From Oscillospiraceae bacterium (GTDB lineage Bacteria; Bacillota; Clostridia; Monoglobales; Monoglobaceae), in NCBI GenBank assembly GCA_015068655.1, contig SVKC01000006.1:1-55249 (forward strand): a stretch of 55,249 nt of DNA. The letters run 5' to 3'. The position numbers were made by a program, and so were the translations under genes. The notes beneath the pieces are model-generated. The model searched no databases. It was not told the origin of the DNA and worked only from the letters and a program-made list of their open reading frames with translations. Positions 43,397 through 52,334 of the stretch are shown here, piece after piece; position 1 is the stretch's first letter, and each line of letters begins with the position of its first letter.

Positions 43397-44125
43397 CTAT
43401 TGTAGCTTTGAAATAACTATGTCTGCCAAATATTCTTCTCGGCCCATCAAACCATGCGGGTGATGCCCTTGGAAATTTCTTGGTATAACCGTAAGCAATT
43501 CCATATTTTCAGAATAAGCCTCTTCAAGCAGCCTTCCGTTGGATAAATAGTCAACTGTTTTATCCTCAGTTCCATATAACATAACAATCGGAATTCTCTC
43601 TTCAATAAGCTTTGGTGCGCGATTTATCGGATTTTCCTCTAAAGTAAAAATATCCGATCTTTTGACATTTGGATAAGCCTCTTTAAACTCCGACTCCCAT
43701 ATTGGCTCATATTCTCCAAAGCGTCCGGGAAAATCCAAGAAGTTAAGCACAGGCGCATCAATCATCATACACGCCACATATTGCGGATAATATCCCGCAA
43801 AATTAACAGCCTGCGCTCCACCACAGCTCATCCCAACCAATATGCATTTTTTATCAAGCGAATATTTTTGTGACACAAGCTCTATAAACCTTGCCTTTCT
43901 TTCACAATCATTTTTATTCGCTAATCTCGTTTTATTTTGAATATGAACAAGATGAAAACCCCGCTTCAAAAATTCAATTTCAAGGTCAGGAAATGCCCCC
44001 CAATATTCTGTTTTAAATACAATTTTATTATTTGCCGTCACATCAGGGAACACAACTATTCCTTTTGTGTCTTCAAAATCAAACTCTTCCATTTTAAATC
44101 CATGAAACAATCCGTTAGCTTCCAA
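43397..44125 (-). CDS. Alpha/beta-hydrolase fold protein
   Basis: This 242-residue cytoplasmic hydrolase of the dienelactone/prolyl-oligopeptidase type has nucleophile Ser in GMSCGGAQA (near residue 99), Asp in YGTEDKTVD, and His in QGHHPHGLMG. It probably hydrolyses an ester or acylated sugar. The TTG at 44125, 9 bases after GAGGGG, is used as start; an ATG 11 codons downstream is possible. It stands between the creatininase-family gene and GH3. Confidence 0.78.
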   Translation of the reverse strand: MEANGLFHGFKMEEFDFEDTKGIVVFPDVTANNKIVFKTEYWGAFPDLEIEFLKRGFHLVHIQNKTRLANKNDCERKARFIELVSQKYSLDKKCILVGMSCGGAQAVNFAGYYPQYVACMMIDAPVLNFLDFPGRFGEYEPIWESEFKEAYPNVKRSDIFTLEENPINRAPKLIEERIPIVMLYGTEDKTVDYLSNGRLLEEAYSENMELLTVIPRNFQGHHPHGLMGREEYLADIVISKLQ

Positions 44126-44156
44126 AACATCGCACCCCTCAAGTTAAATAAACTTT

Positions 44157-44957
44157 TTATTTGTTTTTCCTGTGTTCTTCCAACATGTCAACATAATTGC
44201 AAAGATTTTCAATAATTTCGTCACAAATTTTCCTTCCCAGCTCTTTTGTTGCACGTTCAGGAAATCCCATAACTCCAACCTTGATTTCGTCCCGCTGACC
44301 AACAGTTTCAACAATAAATGGTGAATCAACAGGCTTTGTTTTCTTTTCGAACCAATCCTGGTCAGTTCTCATCATTTTTGATGTATAATCATCGTCCATT
44401 ACAAATTCAGTTTTAACAAGTTCAGGCGCCCAATACATCATCAGCCCGGTTTCCATCATTCCGGCATGAAAATCATGCTCCGGTTCCATTGCAAATCCAC
44501 TGAGCCATGTTGGCGATAAATTCCAAGCTTCCACAAGGGATAATGTTATCTTCTCAGACATTTCTTTGTTTCTGCGGAGAAGCATTTGCAGACTGTTTTT
44601 CAAAGCTTTTATATTATCCGTTCCGGCGTGTCCCAAAAAAACAATTATATTTTCAAAACCCATACGAATAAACTCTGAAACAATCTCACTTATGTAAAGC
44701 CCAAAGGTATTGGGGCTTACGTTAACTGTTCCCAAAAGCTCACCACCCGAAAAACAATAGTTCACCGATGGTGCAACAATTGCGTTCAATCTGTCGTGTG
44801 CAAGTTCCAAAGGCTTTGTTGAATTCAAAATATCCGTAGACAACGGAAGATGAAAGCCATGCTGTTCGACAACTCCGGTTGGAATAATAACCGTTTTTGT
44901 TTTCTCCATTGCCTCATTCATTTCTTTTACTGTCATTTTATCCATAAAAAATGCCAT
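44157..44957 (-). CDS. Creatininase-family amidohydrolase
   Basis: The start at 44957 follows GGAG by 9 bases; an upstream ATG in frame is also open. The 266 residues show the creatininase family metal site: an N-terminal Glu and His in VIIPTGVVEQHGFHLPLSTD, Asp in the same stretch, and His in VFLGHAGTDN. Family members hydrolyse creatinine or related cyclic or linear amides, or act in cofactor pathways. The neighbours are sugar genes, so a glycan-linked amide may be the target; unresolved. Confidence 0.85.
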   Translation of the reverse strand: MAFFMDKMTVKEMNEAMEKTKTVIIPTGVVEQHGFHLPLSTDILNSTKPLELAHDRLNAIVAPSVNYCFSGGELLGTVNVSPNTFGLYISEIVSEFIRMGFENIIVFLGHAGTDNIKALKNSLQMLLRRNKEMSEKITLSLVEAWNLSPTWLSGFAMEPEHDFHAGMMETGLMMYWAPELVKTEFVMDDDYTSKMMRTDQDWFEKKTKPVDSPFIVETVGQRDEIKVGVMGFPERATKELGRKICDEIIENLCNYVDMLEEHRKNK

Positions 44958-45068
44958 TACTCGTATCTCCATTCATTTTTAAAATATTATTATTTATAAT
45001 CTTTATTTTTCAAAAAAATTTAGAATCAAATATTTATTCAATTCATCAGTTAATAATAGTACCAAAAT

Positions 45069-45108
45069 GATGGCATATCAAGGGTGGATTCACCCTTGAT
45101 ATGCCATC
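45069..45108 (-). terminator. Perfect 18-bp hairpin downstream of the second importer
   Basis: Arms 45069-45086 and 45091-45108 are exact reverse complements with a 4-base loop, followed on the minus strand by ATTTTGG. It lies beside the transposase remnant, so it may belong to the end of an insertion element or terminate the importer transcript. Confidence 0.72.
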
Positions 45109-45120
45109 CTCGTCATAGAC

Positions 45121-45201
45121 CTAGCCCCAATTTCTAAGTGGCATAGTCCACATTTTTGTTGTCTCAAAGGTTGCCTGATAAAGAGCCTTTAAATTACTGT
45201 A
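45121..45201 (-). pseudogene. C-terminal remnant of an IS256/mutator-type transposase
   Basis: Translation of this stretch gives NLKALYQATFETTKMWTM, then PLRNWG and a stop. The ATKKWTMPxxNW wording near the C-terminus is one I recognise from IS256-family transposases of Clostridia. A TGA stop lies two codons upstream of the visible part, and no inverted repeats of an intact element were found. Only about 26 codons remain. Confidence 0.55.
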
Positions 45202-45259
45202 TCACTTGGAAATAATACAATCTTCGTATTTAAGTTTAGTGTTTTATTGCAAGCAAAAA

Positions 45260-46153
45260 CTATTTTACGGCACCAATGGTAACACCCTTAACAAAATATT
45301 TCTGCAAGAATGGGTAAACCATAACTATTGGCAAAGTTGTAATAATAACCTGAGCGCATTGCAACGATTCGGGGGTTGACTTAACTTGTTCGTTCACAAC
45401 CTCTCCCGTCATCTGCGATTGCTGCAACAGTTGCTGCAATCTTTCGCTTTCTTTTATTACCTCCATAAGCTTATACTGAAGATTGAATAAATCCGGATCT
45501 GTTATGTACATCAACGTTGTTGACCAGTTATTCCATGCTCCTACAGCGAGCCAAAGCGCAACCGTTGCAAGAACAGGCTTACAAAGAGGAAATACAATCT
45601 GTATCATTGTCCTTATTTCGCCTGCACCATCAAGCTTTGCTGCTTCCCTCAACGCCATCGGAACCGAACTTTCTATATACGAGCGCAATATCATTACATT
45701 ATAGAACGAATACAAACCCGGAAGCCAATACACCATAAAATTATTAAGCAAGCCTAAATTTGCAAAAAGTATGTATGTAGGAATAGTTCCACCGGTTATA
45801 AACGTAGGAATAATCGTAAAAAGCATTATTTTTCTTCTACCCGGTAAATCTTCGTTGCTCAGCACATATGCTGACATAAATTGAATCGCAATATGAGTGA
45901 CAACAACAGTTATCACAATAGCAACAGAAACCAATGCCGCTCTATATAACGAAGTATCCGCTAAAAGTGTCTGGAAATTTTGCCAAGTGAATGCACGTGG
46001 AAAAATTGTAATCCCACCACGCATGGTATCATTTCCGTCATTTAGTGCCTTTGCAAGTGTATGCAAAAAAGGCACCAGGCACACCGCACTAATAACAGCC
46101 ATCAATATGTAAAGAAAAAACTTAAAAATTCTATATCCTATTGATTCTTTCAT
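45260..46153 (-). CDS. Carbohydrate ABC transporter permease, LplC/YtcP type (second importer)
   Basis: This 297-residue permease of the second importer has the EAA loop at about 168-193 (REAAKLDGAGEIRTMIQIVF), six membrane segments and the C-terminus YFVKGVTIGAVK. It matches 2187-3074 along its length. It starts 13 bases after the first permease and ends 160 bases before the transposase remnant. Confidence 0.9.
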   Translation of the reverse strand: MKESIGYRIFKFFLYILMAVISAVCLVPFLHTLAKALNDGNDTMRGGITIFPRAFTWQNFQTLLADTSLYRAALVSVAIVITVVVTHIAIQFMSAYVLSNEDLPGRRKIMLFTIIPTFITGGTIPTYILFANLGLLNNFMVYWLPGLYSFYNVMILRSYIESSVPMALREAAKLDGAGEIRTMIQIVFPLCKPVLATVALWLAVGAWNNWSTTLMYITDPDLFNLQYKLMEVIKESERLQQLLQQSQMTGEVVNEQVKSTPESLQCAQVIITTLPIVMVYPFLQKYFVKGVTIGAVK

Positions 46154-46166
46154 CTTCTTTTTCCTC

Positions 46167-47108
46167 CTACCAAAGTCCGATATTGTTTATCTTTTTCGAA
46201 AGCTTGTTTGTCACCAAAACAAGAACAAGTCCGATTACCCCCTGGAACAAGCCAAGTGCTGTGGACAATGAATAATTTCCCGCAACAATACCTTGCTTAT
46301 ATACAACTGTTGATATTGTTTCATAATTTATAAATGCGTTCTGTAAGCCATAAACCATATCAAAGCTATCTCTGAGCAAGTTTCCTATAGCCATAATAAA
46401 CAGCATAACAAAGGTTGGCATAATGCAAGGAAGAGTAATGTATATACACTGTTTAAAACGACTTGCACCATCAATTTCTGCCGCCTCATACATTTCGGCA
46501 TCTATTCCGGCAATTGTCGACAAGTATATGATTGAACCCCAGCCAAAACCTGCCCAGATATTTGTTCCGACAATATTGGGCACAAAAAACCATTGCTGTG
46601 CGAGGTATTTCACTCTCTCGGTTTCTTCACCAAACATTGCAACACGTGTATCGTTAATAATTCCATAGGTTGAGAAGAGTGCGTATGACATACCAATAAT
46701 TGCCATTGTCGACAAAAAGTGCGGCAAATAACTAACAGTCTGCACCACTCTTTTATACTTCATACTCTTAACTTCATTGAGCAGCAAAGCAAACAATAAA
46801 GGAACAGTCTGTCCAAAAAGTAGATTCCAAAAGCTCAACTTCATAGTATTCCATATTGCTCCTGAAAACTCAGGTAATGTGAATATATCTTCAAAGTGTT
46901 TGAAGCCAGCCCAATCACTACCAAAGATACCTCTGAACATATTATAATCTTTAAATGCAATTATGACTCCAGGAAAAGTACAATAAGAAAATACAAACAC
47001 ACTCAAAAGTCCTGGTAGTAACATTAAGTACAATACACTATATTTTTTTAACTTTTTGCGCTTATTTGAACTCAACACTGTTTTGGTCTGACTAACTTGA
47101 CTTTTCAT
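46167..47108 (-). CDS. Carbohydrate ABC transporter permease, LplB type (second importer)
   Basis: This 313-residue permease has a basic N-terminal tail (SNKRKKLKKYSVLYLMLLPG), six membrane segments and the EAA loop YEAAEIDGASRFKQCIYITL near 205. It is homologous to 3090-4034. Its ribosome-binding site is GAAGGAGAAG. It is transcribed from the promoter at 47202-47230; the partner binding protein is separated from it by GH20 and a hydrolase gene. Confidence 0.9.
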   Translation of the reverse strand: MKSQVSQTKTVLSSNKRKKLKKYSVLYLMLLPGLLSVFVFSYCTFPGVIIAFKDYNMFRGIFGSDWAGFKHFEDIFTLPEFSGAIWNTMKLSFWNLLFGQTVPLLFALLLNEVKSMKYKRVVQTVSYLPHFLSTMAIIGMSYALFSTYGIINDTRVAMFGEETERVKYLAQQWFFVPNIVGTNIWAGFGWGSIIYLSTIAGIDAEMYEAAEIDGASRFKQCIYITLPCIMPTFVMLFIMAIGNLLRDSFDMVYGLQNAFINYETISTVVYKQGIVAGNYSLSTALGLFQGVIGLVLVLVTNKLSKKINNIGLW

Positions 47109-47201
47109 CTTATCTTCTCCTTCTATTTTGTTATATTAGCCGATTGTAAAACTTAGAAAAGTCTTATTTTATCAGCATTTTTCCACGTTTCTTTTATTAA
47201 A

Positions 47202-47230
47202 AATATAGCACGTGATACGAAAATATTCAA
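47202..47230 (-). promoter_or_regulatory. Promoter of the second importer permease genes
   Basis: TTGAAT (47225-47230) and TATATT (47202-47207) with a 17-base spacer; the extended -10 reads ACGTGCTATATT. It lies 94 bases before the permease start, and mirrors the plus-strand promoter at 47250-47278. Confidence 0.72.
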
Positions 47231-47249
47231 TGCACTTTTCAACTTTTTG

Positions 47250-47278
47250 TGGACAATATCACTGAGACGTGCTATAAT
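47250..47278 (+). promoter_or_regulatory. Divergent promoter with the same extended -10
   Basis: TGGACA (47250-47255) and TATAAT (47273-47278) with a 17-base spacer; the -10 region reads ACGTGCTATAAT. The 10-bp sequence at 47267-47276 is an exact inverted copy of 47204-47213 in the minus-strand promoter, giving a symmetric pair. It points toward the 7-codon ORF at 47316. Confidence 0.72.
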
Positions 47279-47315
47279 TAAATTAAGCAAAAAAATTATA
47301 CAAGGAGGTCACATT

Positions 47316-47339
47316 ATGTTGGTACTTTATTTAAAATAG
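47316..47339 (+). CDS. Possible 7-residue leader peptide MLVLYLK
   Basis: An ATG stands 6 bases after a complete AAGGAGGT (47302-47309), opens seven codons (Leu-rich) and ends at TAG. It lies 38 bases after the plus-strand promoter -10. No gene follows it on the plus strand; the next genes are on the minus strand. A CCTCC at 47353-47357 could pair with the ribosome-binding site. It may be a leader peptide, a leftover of a lost gene, or chance. Confidence 0.35.
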   Translation: MLVLYLK

Positions 47340-47417
47340 GTTTTGCTTTCTGCCTCCCTATCGCCCCGCTTAATCTTGTTTTTCAAAAATCTCTTCGTTT
47401 AACTGTTTTATCTCTCT

Positions 47418-48137
47418 TTAGTTTAATATACTATCAATTATATATTTATCATAAAGCTCTTGCATCTCAGGCGTCAGCACCGCATGCCCTGTTCCATGCA
47501 CAATGTGATATGTTATATCAAAATCGTCTTTCATTTTCGCAACCAACACATCCGAGTTAGTCTTTATGTCAAGTAAGTCGTCTTTATCACAATGGAATAC
47601 ATAATACTTAATCTTGGGTAGTTTATCAACGTTGTAATTCGGCGATATCTTTTCAAGTGCCTCTTCTATCGGTCCGTCCTCGTGATAAACTGCACTATAG
47701 AGTATCCTGCTGAAATTTTCATCATTTTTATACTTATCAACCACATCACATGCAGGACAATTTACAACACAGGCAACAGGCTTGCGTTTTGATAAAACGG
47801 AATACATAAGCGCAGACTGTCCTCCCATACTCCCGCCTGAATACACAATCGGTATATCGTCCCCCAGATTATAATGCTCAAACAAAACATCCATAATCTC
47901 TTCGGTGCAGTTGAACGCCTGTTTGTTCATAAACGACCACGGGTTGTTGTGCGGCGTTATATAAAGTATGCCCATCTCAGCTAGGCGCTTGCCCATAGAC
48001 GACTCATCATTTACAGAAGCAAAAGTGGCGCCACAACCAAAAAATGAGATAACAACTCCCTTTATCGGCTTTTTGCATATTTTCTCGTTTGTGTATGCAA
48101 ATCGTTTTAAATTTTCATAACTTATTATCTTGTCCAT
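47418..48137 (-). CDS. Alpha/beta-hydrolase, prolyl-oligopeptidase-like
   Basis: This 239-residue soluble hydrolase has nucleophile Ser in SGGSMGGQSA (near residue 99), Asp in HCDKDDLLD and His in GTGHAVLTPE. It resembles S9-type serine hydrolases or acetyl-xylan-esterase-like enzymes and could deacylate an imported oligosaccharide. The start follows GGATGGTG by 8 bases. It is a second, different hydrolase from 43397-44125. Confidence 0.8.
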   Translation of the reverse strand: MDKIISYENLKRFAYTNEKICKKPIKGVVISFFGCGATFASVNDESSMGKRLAEMGILYITPHNNPWSFMNKQAFNCTEEIMDVLFEHYNLGDDIPIVYSGGSMGGQSALMYSVLSKRKPVACVVNCPACDVVDKYKNDENFSRILYSAVYHEDGPIEEALEKISPNYNVDKLPKIKYYVFHCDKDDLLDIKTNSDVLVAKMKDDFDITYHIVHGTGHAVLTPEMQELYDKYIIDSILN

Positions 48138-48176
48138 ATTTAATACACCATCCTTAAATCAATTTATCATTTAAAC

Positions 48177-48480
48177 CTATATGATCCCATTCTTTATTGC
48201 TCTATTTTTTCTTACCGCGGTTTTAAGCATTCTCTCATCAAGGTCGTGCTCGGGTGCAAATTCATCTCTCTTGACATATTCCAAAATTCTTGCCTTGAGC
48301 CATTTTGCCCCTGCATCACTCTCTTCAAAATTAAATCCGCACACAAAAAGTCTGCCGTTTAAGGCGTTAAATTCAAATACCGCCGCTTACCTTACGGCAA
48401 ATTTATGTGTTGACGCCACCTCAACTATCAGGTCAAATGTAACATCAACATTTACAAAGCATATTGCATTAAAATTATAA
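48177..48480 (-). pseudogene. C-terminal remnant of a glycan-related protein with an in-frame stop
   Basis: The minus strand reads through NGRLFVCGFNFEESDAGAKW, then LKARILEYVKRDEFAPEH, to a stop at 48177. At 48389-48387 an in-frame TAA interrupts VASTHKFAVR and AAVFEFNAL; a Tyr codon there would restore the frame. Such FVCGFNFEESD C-termini occur in family-2-like glycosidases, from memory. The N-terminal bulk is absent. A plus-strand open frame over the same bases is a shadow. It is a scar between the GH20 and hydrolase genes. Confidence 0.58.
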
Positions 48481-48489
48481 ATTTTTATA

Positions 48490-50229
48490 TCACTTTGTAT
48501 ATTCTATAAATGCTTTTTCTAATACATCTATAAAAATCTCTGCTCCTATATCTCGACTTGTTTTCAGCCACAATTCCTTATAACGTCTGATAATGTCATT
48601 CTTTTCTTCTATGAGTCTATCGTGAAGTCCACACATCAGCCTTGAGATATAAATAATCAAGTCACAGGAGAACTTTATCTCTGTCAAGGCATCTTCATCT
48701 GCCGTGATTTCATTAAGCTCCTGTTTAATATCCATCATATATTTTAATACTCTGCTTATGCCTATACGTTTCTTTTCAGTAAGAAGCTCCGGTTTGCACA
48801 AGTATATAGCAAGCTCAGTACCGTTAAATGCCAAACAATCCTCATGGAGATAATAATTTCCCATTCGATAAACTATATCAGCAAGAGATTTGTCGCCTTT
48901 TGTCTTATAAATATATTTATCCAGATAAGCTTTTATGAGGTCTAATAATTCTCTTCTTTTTTCATATGCTTTTTCTGAATTATGGTCTGGTGAGTTCCAA
49001 GAAACGCTTCCACCTAAAACTATGGGGAAATATGTAACAGATGCCATTTGAGGATGTCCGCAATCACCCCACTCTGTTAAAAGAAACCCCTCCGCACCAT
49101 AATATGACGCAGATTCTGCCGAATTTGTAATATTAAATATAACATTATTTGTTCTACCAACAAAGCTTTGCCACATAGATGTACCCGGACAAACATAAAA
49201 TCTCAGACCTCTGTCCTTTATGCTCTGACAATTTCTTTCAAAGTGGTGTTCTGTTTCATATCCCCACTGCATCAATATAGCATCCTTTGGCACAAAATCA
49301 AGTTGCTCAGGATGTTTGAACACAATGTCGTCCCAAAACATAGGTGTTTTTCCATATTTGTTTGATATAAGGTCGCATACCTTCTTTAAATAGTCTGTAT
49401 ATACCTTTCCAACACCAACTCGGTCGCACATTTCTTTAGTTTCGTTTAAGCCAAGCTCGATTGGTTCATCCATACCGATATTCACCATATCAGCCGAAAA
49501 TGAGTCAAAATATCCGTCATATATTTTGTCAATAAAACTTAACGTTTCTTCCTTCAAAGGATTAAGTGTCGCAGATGGTTTGCCATCACTCCCTGTTATC
49601 GAAAGATGCGACAGTTCCTCCTTTTTAGTCCAAGCCCCCATATGTCCAAAACTGTTTTGATTTGGAACAAACTTTATAAATCGTTCAGTACAATACTTAT
49701 CCAGCTCTTTTATCTCGTCTTTTGTTAAAGGTTTTGTATCTTGCCAATATTCAGGAAAATTCTTATACTCATAAACAAAAGAATCCATATATAATTGCAG
49801 TTGATTATATTTCAAATCTGCCAGCAAATCAATTATTCTCTTTAAATGGCTAAGCTTTGGAATTCTGCCCCTGCTGATATCGAGCATATAACCTCTGTTT
49901 TTTATGGACGGACAATCATGAATTTTGGCAAAACCGATTGACCCTTTTTCACATTGAGATAACATCATTTTCAGTGTGGTCAGTGCCCTATATGCACCGA
50001 CAATTTCACCATATTCTATATTAACTCCATTTTCATTTACGGTCAGTTTATATTCTTCGTCACTTAAACTTTCATTCTTATTAACAAAGATTTTCTTATC
50101 TCCATTTATCTCTGTCAGTTCACCATACATTTCATTTATGCATTTGTCTTCGCATACAACCGAGAGAGCTTCATAATGCAGCTCCCCCTCAAACTCTTCC
50201 ATATGTTTCGGACATGGTATAATAAACAT
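48490..50229 (-). CDS. Glycoside hydrolase family 20 beta-N-acetylhexosaminidase-like enzyme
   Basis: GH20 enzymes remove terminal beta-linked GlcNAc or GalNAc. In 579 residues an N-terminal GH20b-like domain precedes the TIM barrel (RGYMLDISRGRIPKLSHLKR, YNQLQLYMDSFVYEYKNFPE). The catalytic Asp-Glu pair lies in MVNIGMDEP (about 245-253), followed by FWDDIV and the TEWGDCGH strand. No signal peptide is seen, so it acts inside the cell on imported oligosaccharides. It starts 8 bases after AAAGGAGG and follows the importer binding protein. Confidence 0.9.
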   Translation of the reverse strand: MFIIPCPKHMEEFEGELHYEALSVVCEDKCINEMYGELTEINGDKKIFVNKNESLSDEEYKLTVNENGVNIEYGEIVGAYRALTTLKMMLSQCEKGSIGFAKIHDCPSIKNRGYMLDISRGRIPKLSHLKRIIDLLADLKYNQLQLYMDSFVYEYKNFPEYWQDTKPLTKDEIKELDKYCTERFIKFVPNQNSFGHMGAWTKKEELSHLSITGSDGKPSATLNPLKEETLSFIDKIYDGYFDSFSADMVNIGMDEPIELGLNETKEMCDRVGVGKVYTDYLKKVCDLISNKYGKTPMFWDDIVFKHPEQLDFVPKDAILMQWGYETEHHFERNCQSIKDRGLRFYVCPGTSMWQSFVGRTNNVIFNITNSAESASYYGAEGFLLTEWGDCGHPQMASVTYFPIVLGGSVSWNSPDHNSEKAYEKRRELLDLIKAYLDKYIYKTKGDKSLADIVYRMGNYYLHEDCLAFNGTELAIYLCKPELLTEKKRIGISRVLKYMMDIKQELNEITADEDALTEIKFSCDLIIYISRLMCGLHDRLIEEKNDIIRRYKELWLKTSRDIGAEIFIDVLEKAFIEYTK

Positions 50230-50277
50230 AACGCTTGCCTCCTTTATCGGTTAACACTATTTTGCGTCCATCCCAAA

Positions 50278-50304
50278 GGAGCTGCCGCATTTTGCGACAG
50301 CTCC
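50278..50304 (-). terminator. Hairpin after the second importer binding-protein gene
   Basis: GGAGCTG-C-CGCA pairs with TGCG-A-CAGCTCC around a 3-base loop with one mismatch. The minus-strand read has only TTT behind it, so strength is uncertain. Its arms GGAGCTGTCGCAAAAT resemble the outer arms of the repeats at 34856 and 37650 (15 of 18 bases). Confidence 0.6.
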
Positions 50305-50425
50305 TCCGATGGTTGTTTTAAGAAGGATATGCTTCAGGAAAAATCCTCAATACAATTAAGAAACAATTGTAATATATCTCAAAACAGACATAGGGGAAAT
50401 TATACCCGCTATGAGTAAAGTTAAT

Positions 50426-52288
50426 TTATTTTAAATTATCCATATAATCTTTGTTCAGGTCATTCTTCCACAAATCATTAAGCTCTTTTAAAGTTTTATC
50501 AGTTAAGCCATTGCGCTCGGCAACTCCAACCATATCATTGTAAAGACTTTCAAATTGTTGATCATTTTTAGCCGTAAGAATTTTAGTAAGAGCTGTTTCA
50601 AAAGCGGCACGTGCATTCCAGAATTTCTCTGCACCCTCATTGTAAGAAGCAAGATTATATATATCATATCTTATACCTTGAACATATTCTATAGGATTGT
50701 ATAAACCTGTAGACATAAATCTATTAAGTGCAGCTTCGTTAGGTGTAAAATCGTATATATATACCGGCTGCCATCTGTTTGTAGCAAGAGGAAATCCCGG
50801 CCAAGCTTTGTTATTCAAGTTATAATACAAATCCCTTTGGTTTGCCTCACCATTAACCATACAAGCCTCAAGCTCGGGATCAGTATACCGTCTGCCATTT
50901 TCGGTTTCCTTAAATAAGCCCGCACTTTTTGGTCCCCATTGCACTACCTTCTGTCCCACATCTGTTGCCATAAAGTCAATAAATCTCAAAACATGAGGAA
51001 GATCCTCTTCGGAAACTGCGTTCTTCAAGACAGCGTATTTAGTGCCACCTGTCAGATTATTCTTCACATTTACATATTTTTCTGTATTAAATGGTATATT
51101 CAATATTACCTTTCTGTATTGATAACCCGATTTTTCAGCATTTTTGTTAATTGTAGCAATATCAGGAACTCCTCCACCATAAAGTACAGCGTATTCTCCA
51201 TTTGCACACTTTTCTTCATAAGAAGCTCTATTGTCAACAAGTGAATCCTGTGATACTATATCTTCTTGAACAAGAGCGGTAATTTCTTTTATGCTTTCCT
51301 TAAAGTCAGGCTGTTGGAACATATATTCAATATTACCAGTCTGCTTATCGTAATATGTGAAGTAATTCTCGCCACCTGTTGGATACATATTATATCCATT
51401 AAGAAAACCCAAAAGCTGAGTCATAAGGTCCCAGTTATCAGAGCCTGTTCTTGCATATGTGGGATAAACCTTTCTGTTTCCAACCTTAATGTTGAGGTCT
51501 TTAACCTGACGCAAGAAATCAAAAAACTCTTCTTTTGAGTTAAATGCACCATTCAAAATCTCCTCTTTGGTGAGAGTATGGTTTTTATCAAATATTGCCT
51601 GGAGCTCTTTTTGTGTATATGCATCAGGTTTTAACTTCTTTAATATATCATCTCTCACATATACATAACCTGTGTCTGATTTTGGATTTGAATTACGTGC
51701 AATAAGCTCGGGTGACATATCAGGATAAACATATTCAAGAGGAGCGCTCAGAGTTATTTCATAAAGTCTTCCATCAATTCTGCTATCGTTTAAAAAATCA
51801 TCCTTTTCAAGCAATTTGTTCAGGTTAGGCATATATTTGGGAATAAGGTCTGTCAAATCATAAACCAAATCCTCTTCAATCAATTGTGCCATGGTGTTTT
51901 TCTGGCAACCAATAAGCAGGTGTGGCCATGTATCAGTCGCTATAACCTTCGCCACCTTAGCATCCTGGGTGTCTCCACCGTTATCAAACGAACCCTCAGG
52001 TGTAATTGTTACGCCTGTAACACGCGCAACCTCTGGTGTAACAACATCCTTTGTTGCCACTTTGTTGCGATTTGGTGCATATGAACCCAAACAATACCAA
52101 ACCTTAAGCTCAAGTTTCTTGCCTGTATAATCAGGCATATCCGAAATATCATCATACTCCTCCGCCATCACATTAAATGGAATGTCATTAGCATCCACTG
52201 CGTTTTCGCTTGTGCTTTTATCGCCACAACCTACCAACAAAGATGACATAACAACCAAAGCGAGTAAAAATGCTATTGCTTTTTTCAT
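50426..52288 (-). CDS. Extracellular solute-binding lipoprotein (second Lpl-type importer)
   Basis: This 620-residue sugar-binding lipoprotein has lipobox SLLVGC, a Ser/Thr linker and a large family-1 binding body; it is similar in size and lay-out to 282-2141 (for example WGPKSAGLFKETENGRRY versus WGPKEAGLYTETADGKRV). It starts after TTGGAGGTAAAGAGGT. The matching permeases are 3.3 kb downstream beyond GH20 and a hydrolase, under a separate promoter, unlike the first importer. Confidence 0.9.
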   Translation of the reverse strand: MKKAIAFLLALVVMSSLLVGCGDKSTSENAVDANDIPFNVMAEEYDDISDMPDYTGKKLELKVWYCLGSYAPNRNKVATKDVVTPEVARVTGVTITPEGSFDNGGDTQDAKVAKVIATDTWPHLLIGCQKNTMAQLIEEDLVYDLTDLIPKYMPNLNKLLEKDDFLNDSRIDGRLYEITLSAPLEYVYPDMSPELIARNSNPKSDTGYVYVRDDILKKLKPDAYTQKELQAIFDKNHTLTKEEILNGAFNSKEEFFDFLRQVKDLNIKVGNRKVYPTYARTGSDNWDLMTQLLGFLNGYNMYPTGGENYFTYYDKQTGNIEYMFQQPDFKESIKEITALVQEDIVSQDSLVDNRASYEEKCANGEYAVLYGGGVPDIATINKNAEKSGYQYRKVILNIPFNTEKYVNVKNNLTGGTKYAVLKNAVSEEDLPHVLRFIDFMATDVGQKVVQWGPKSAGLFKETENGRRYTDPELEACMVNGEANQRDLYYNLNNKAWPGFPLATNRWQPVYIYDFTPNEAALNRFMSTGLYNPIEYVQGIRYDIYNLASYNEGAEKFWNARAAFETALTKILTAKNDQQFESLYNDMVGVAERNGLTDKTLKELNDLWKNDLNKDYMDNLK

Positions 52289-52334
52289 ACCTCTTTACCT
52301 CCAATTTTTATAATATTTTAAATAATACTAATTT

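Noticed and set aside
48181-48480. A 99-residue plus-strand gene
   Set aside because: The same bases on the minus strand give a clear protein tail, and no ribosome-binding site precedes the plus-strand ATG.
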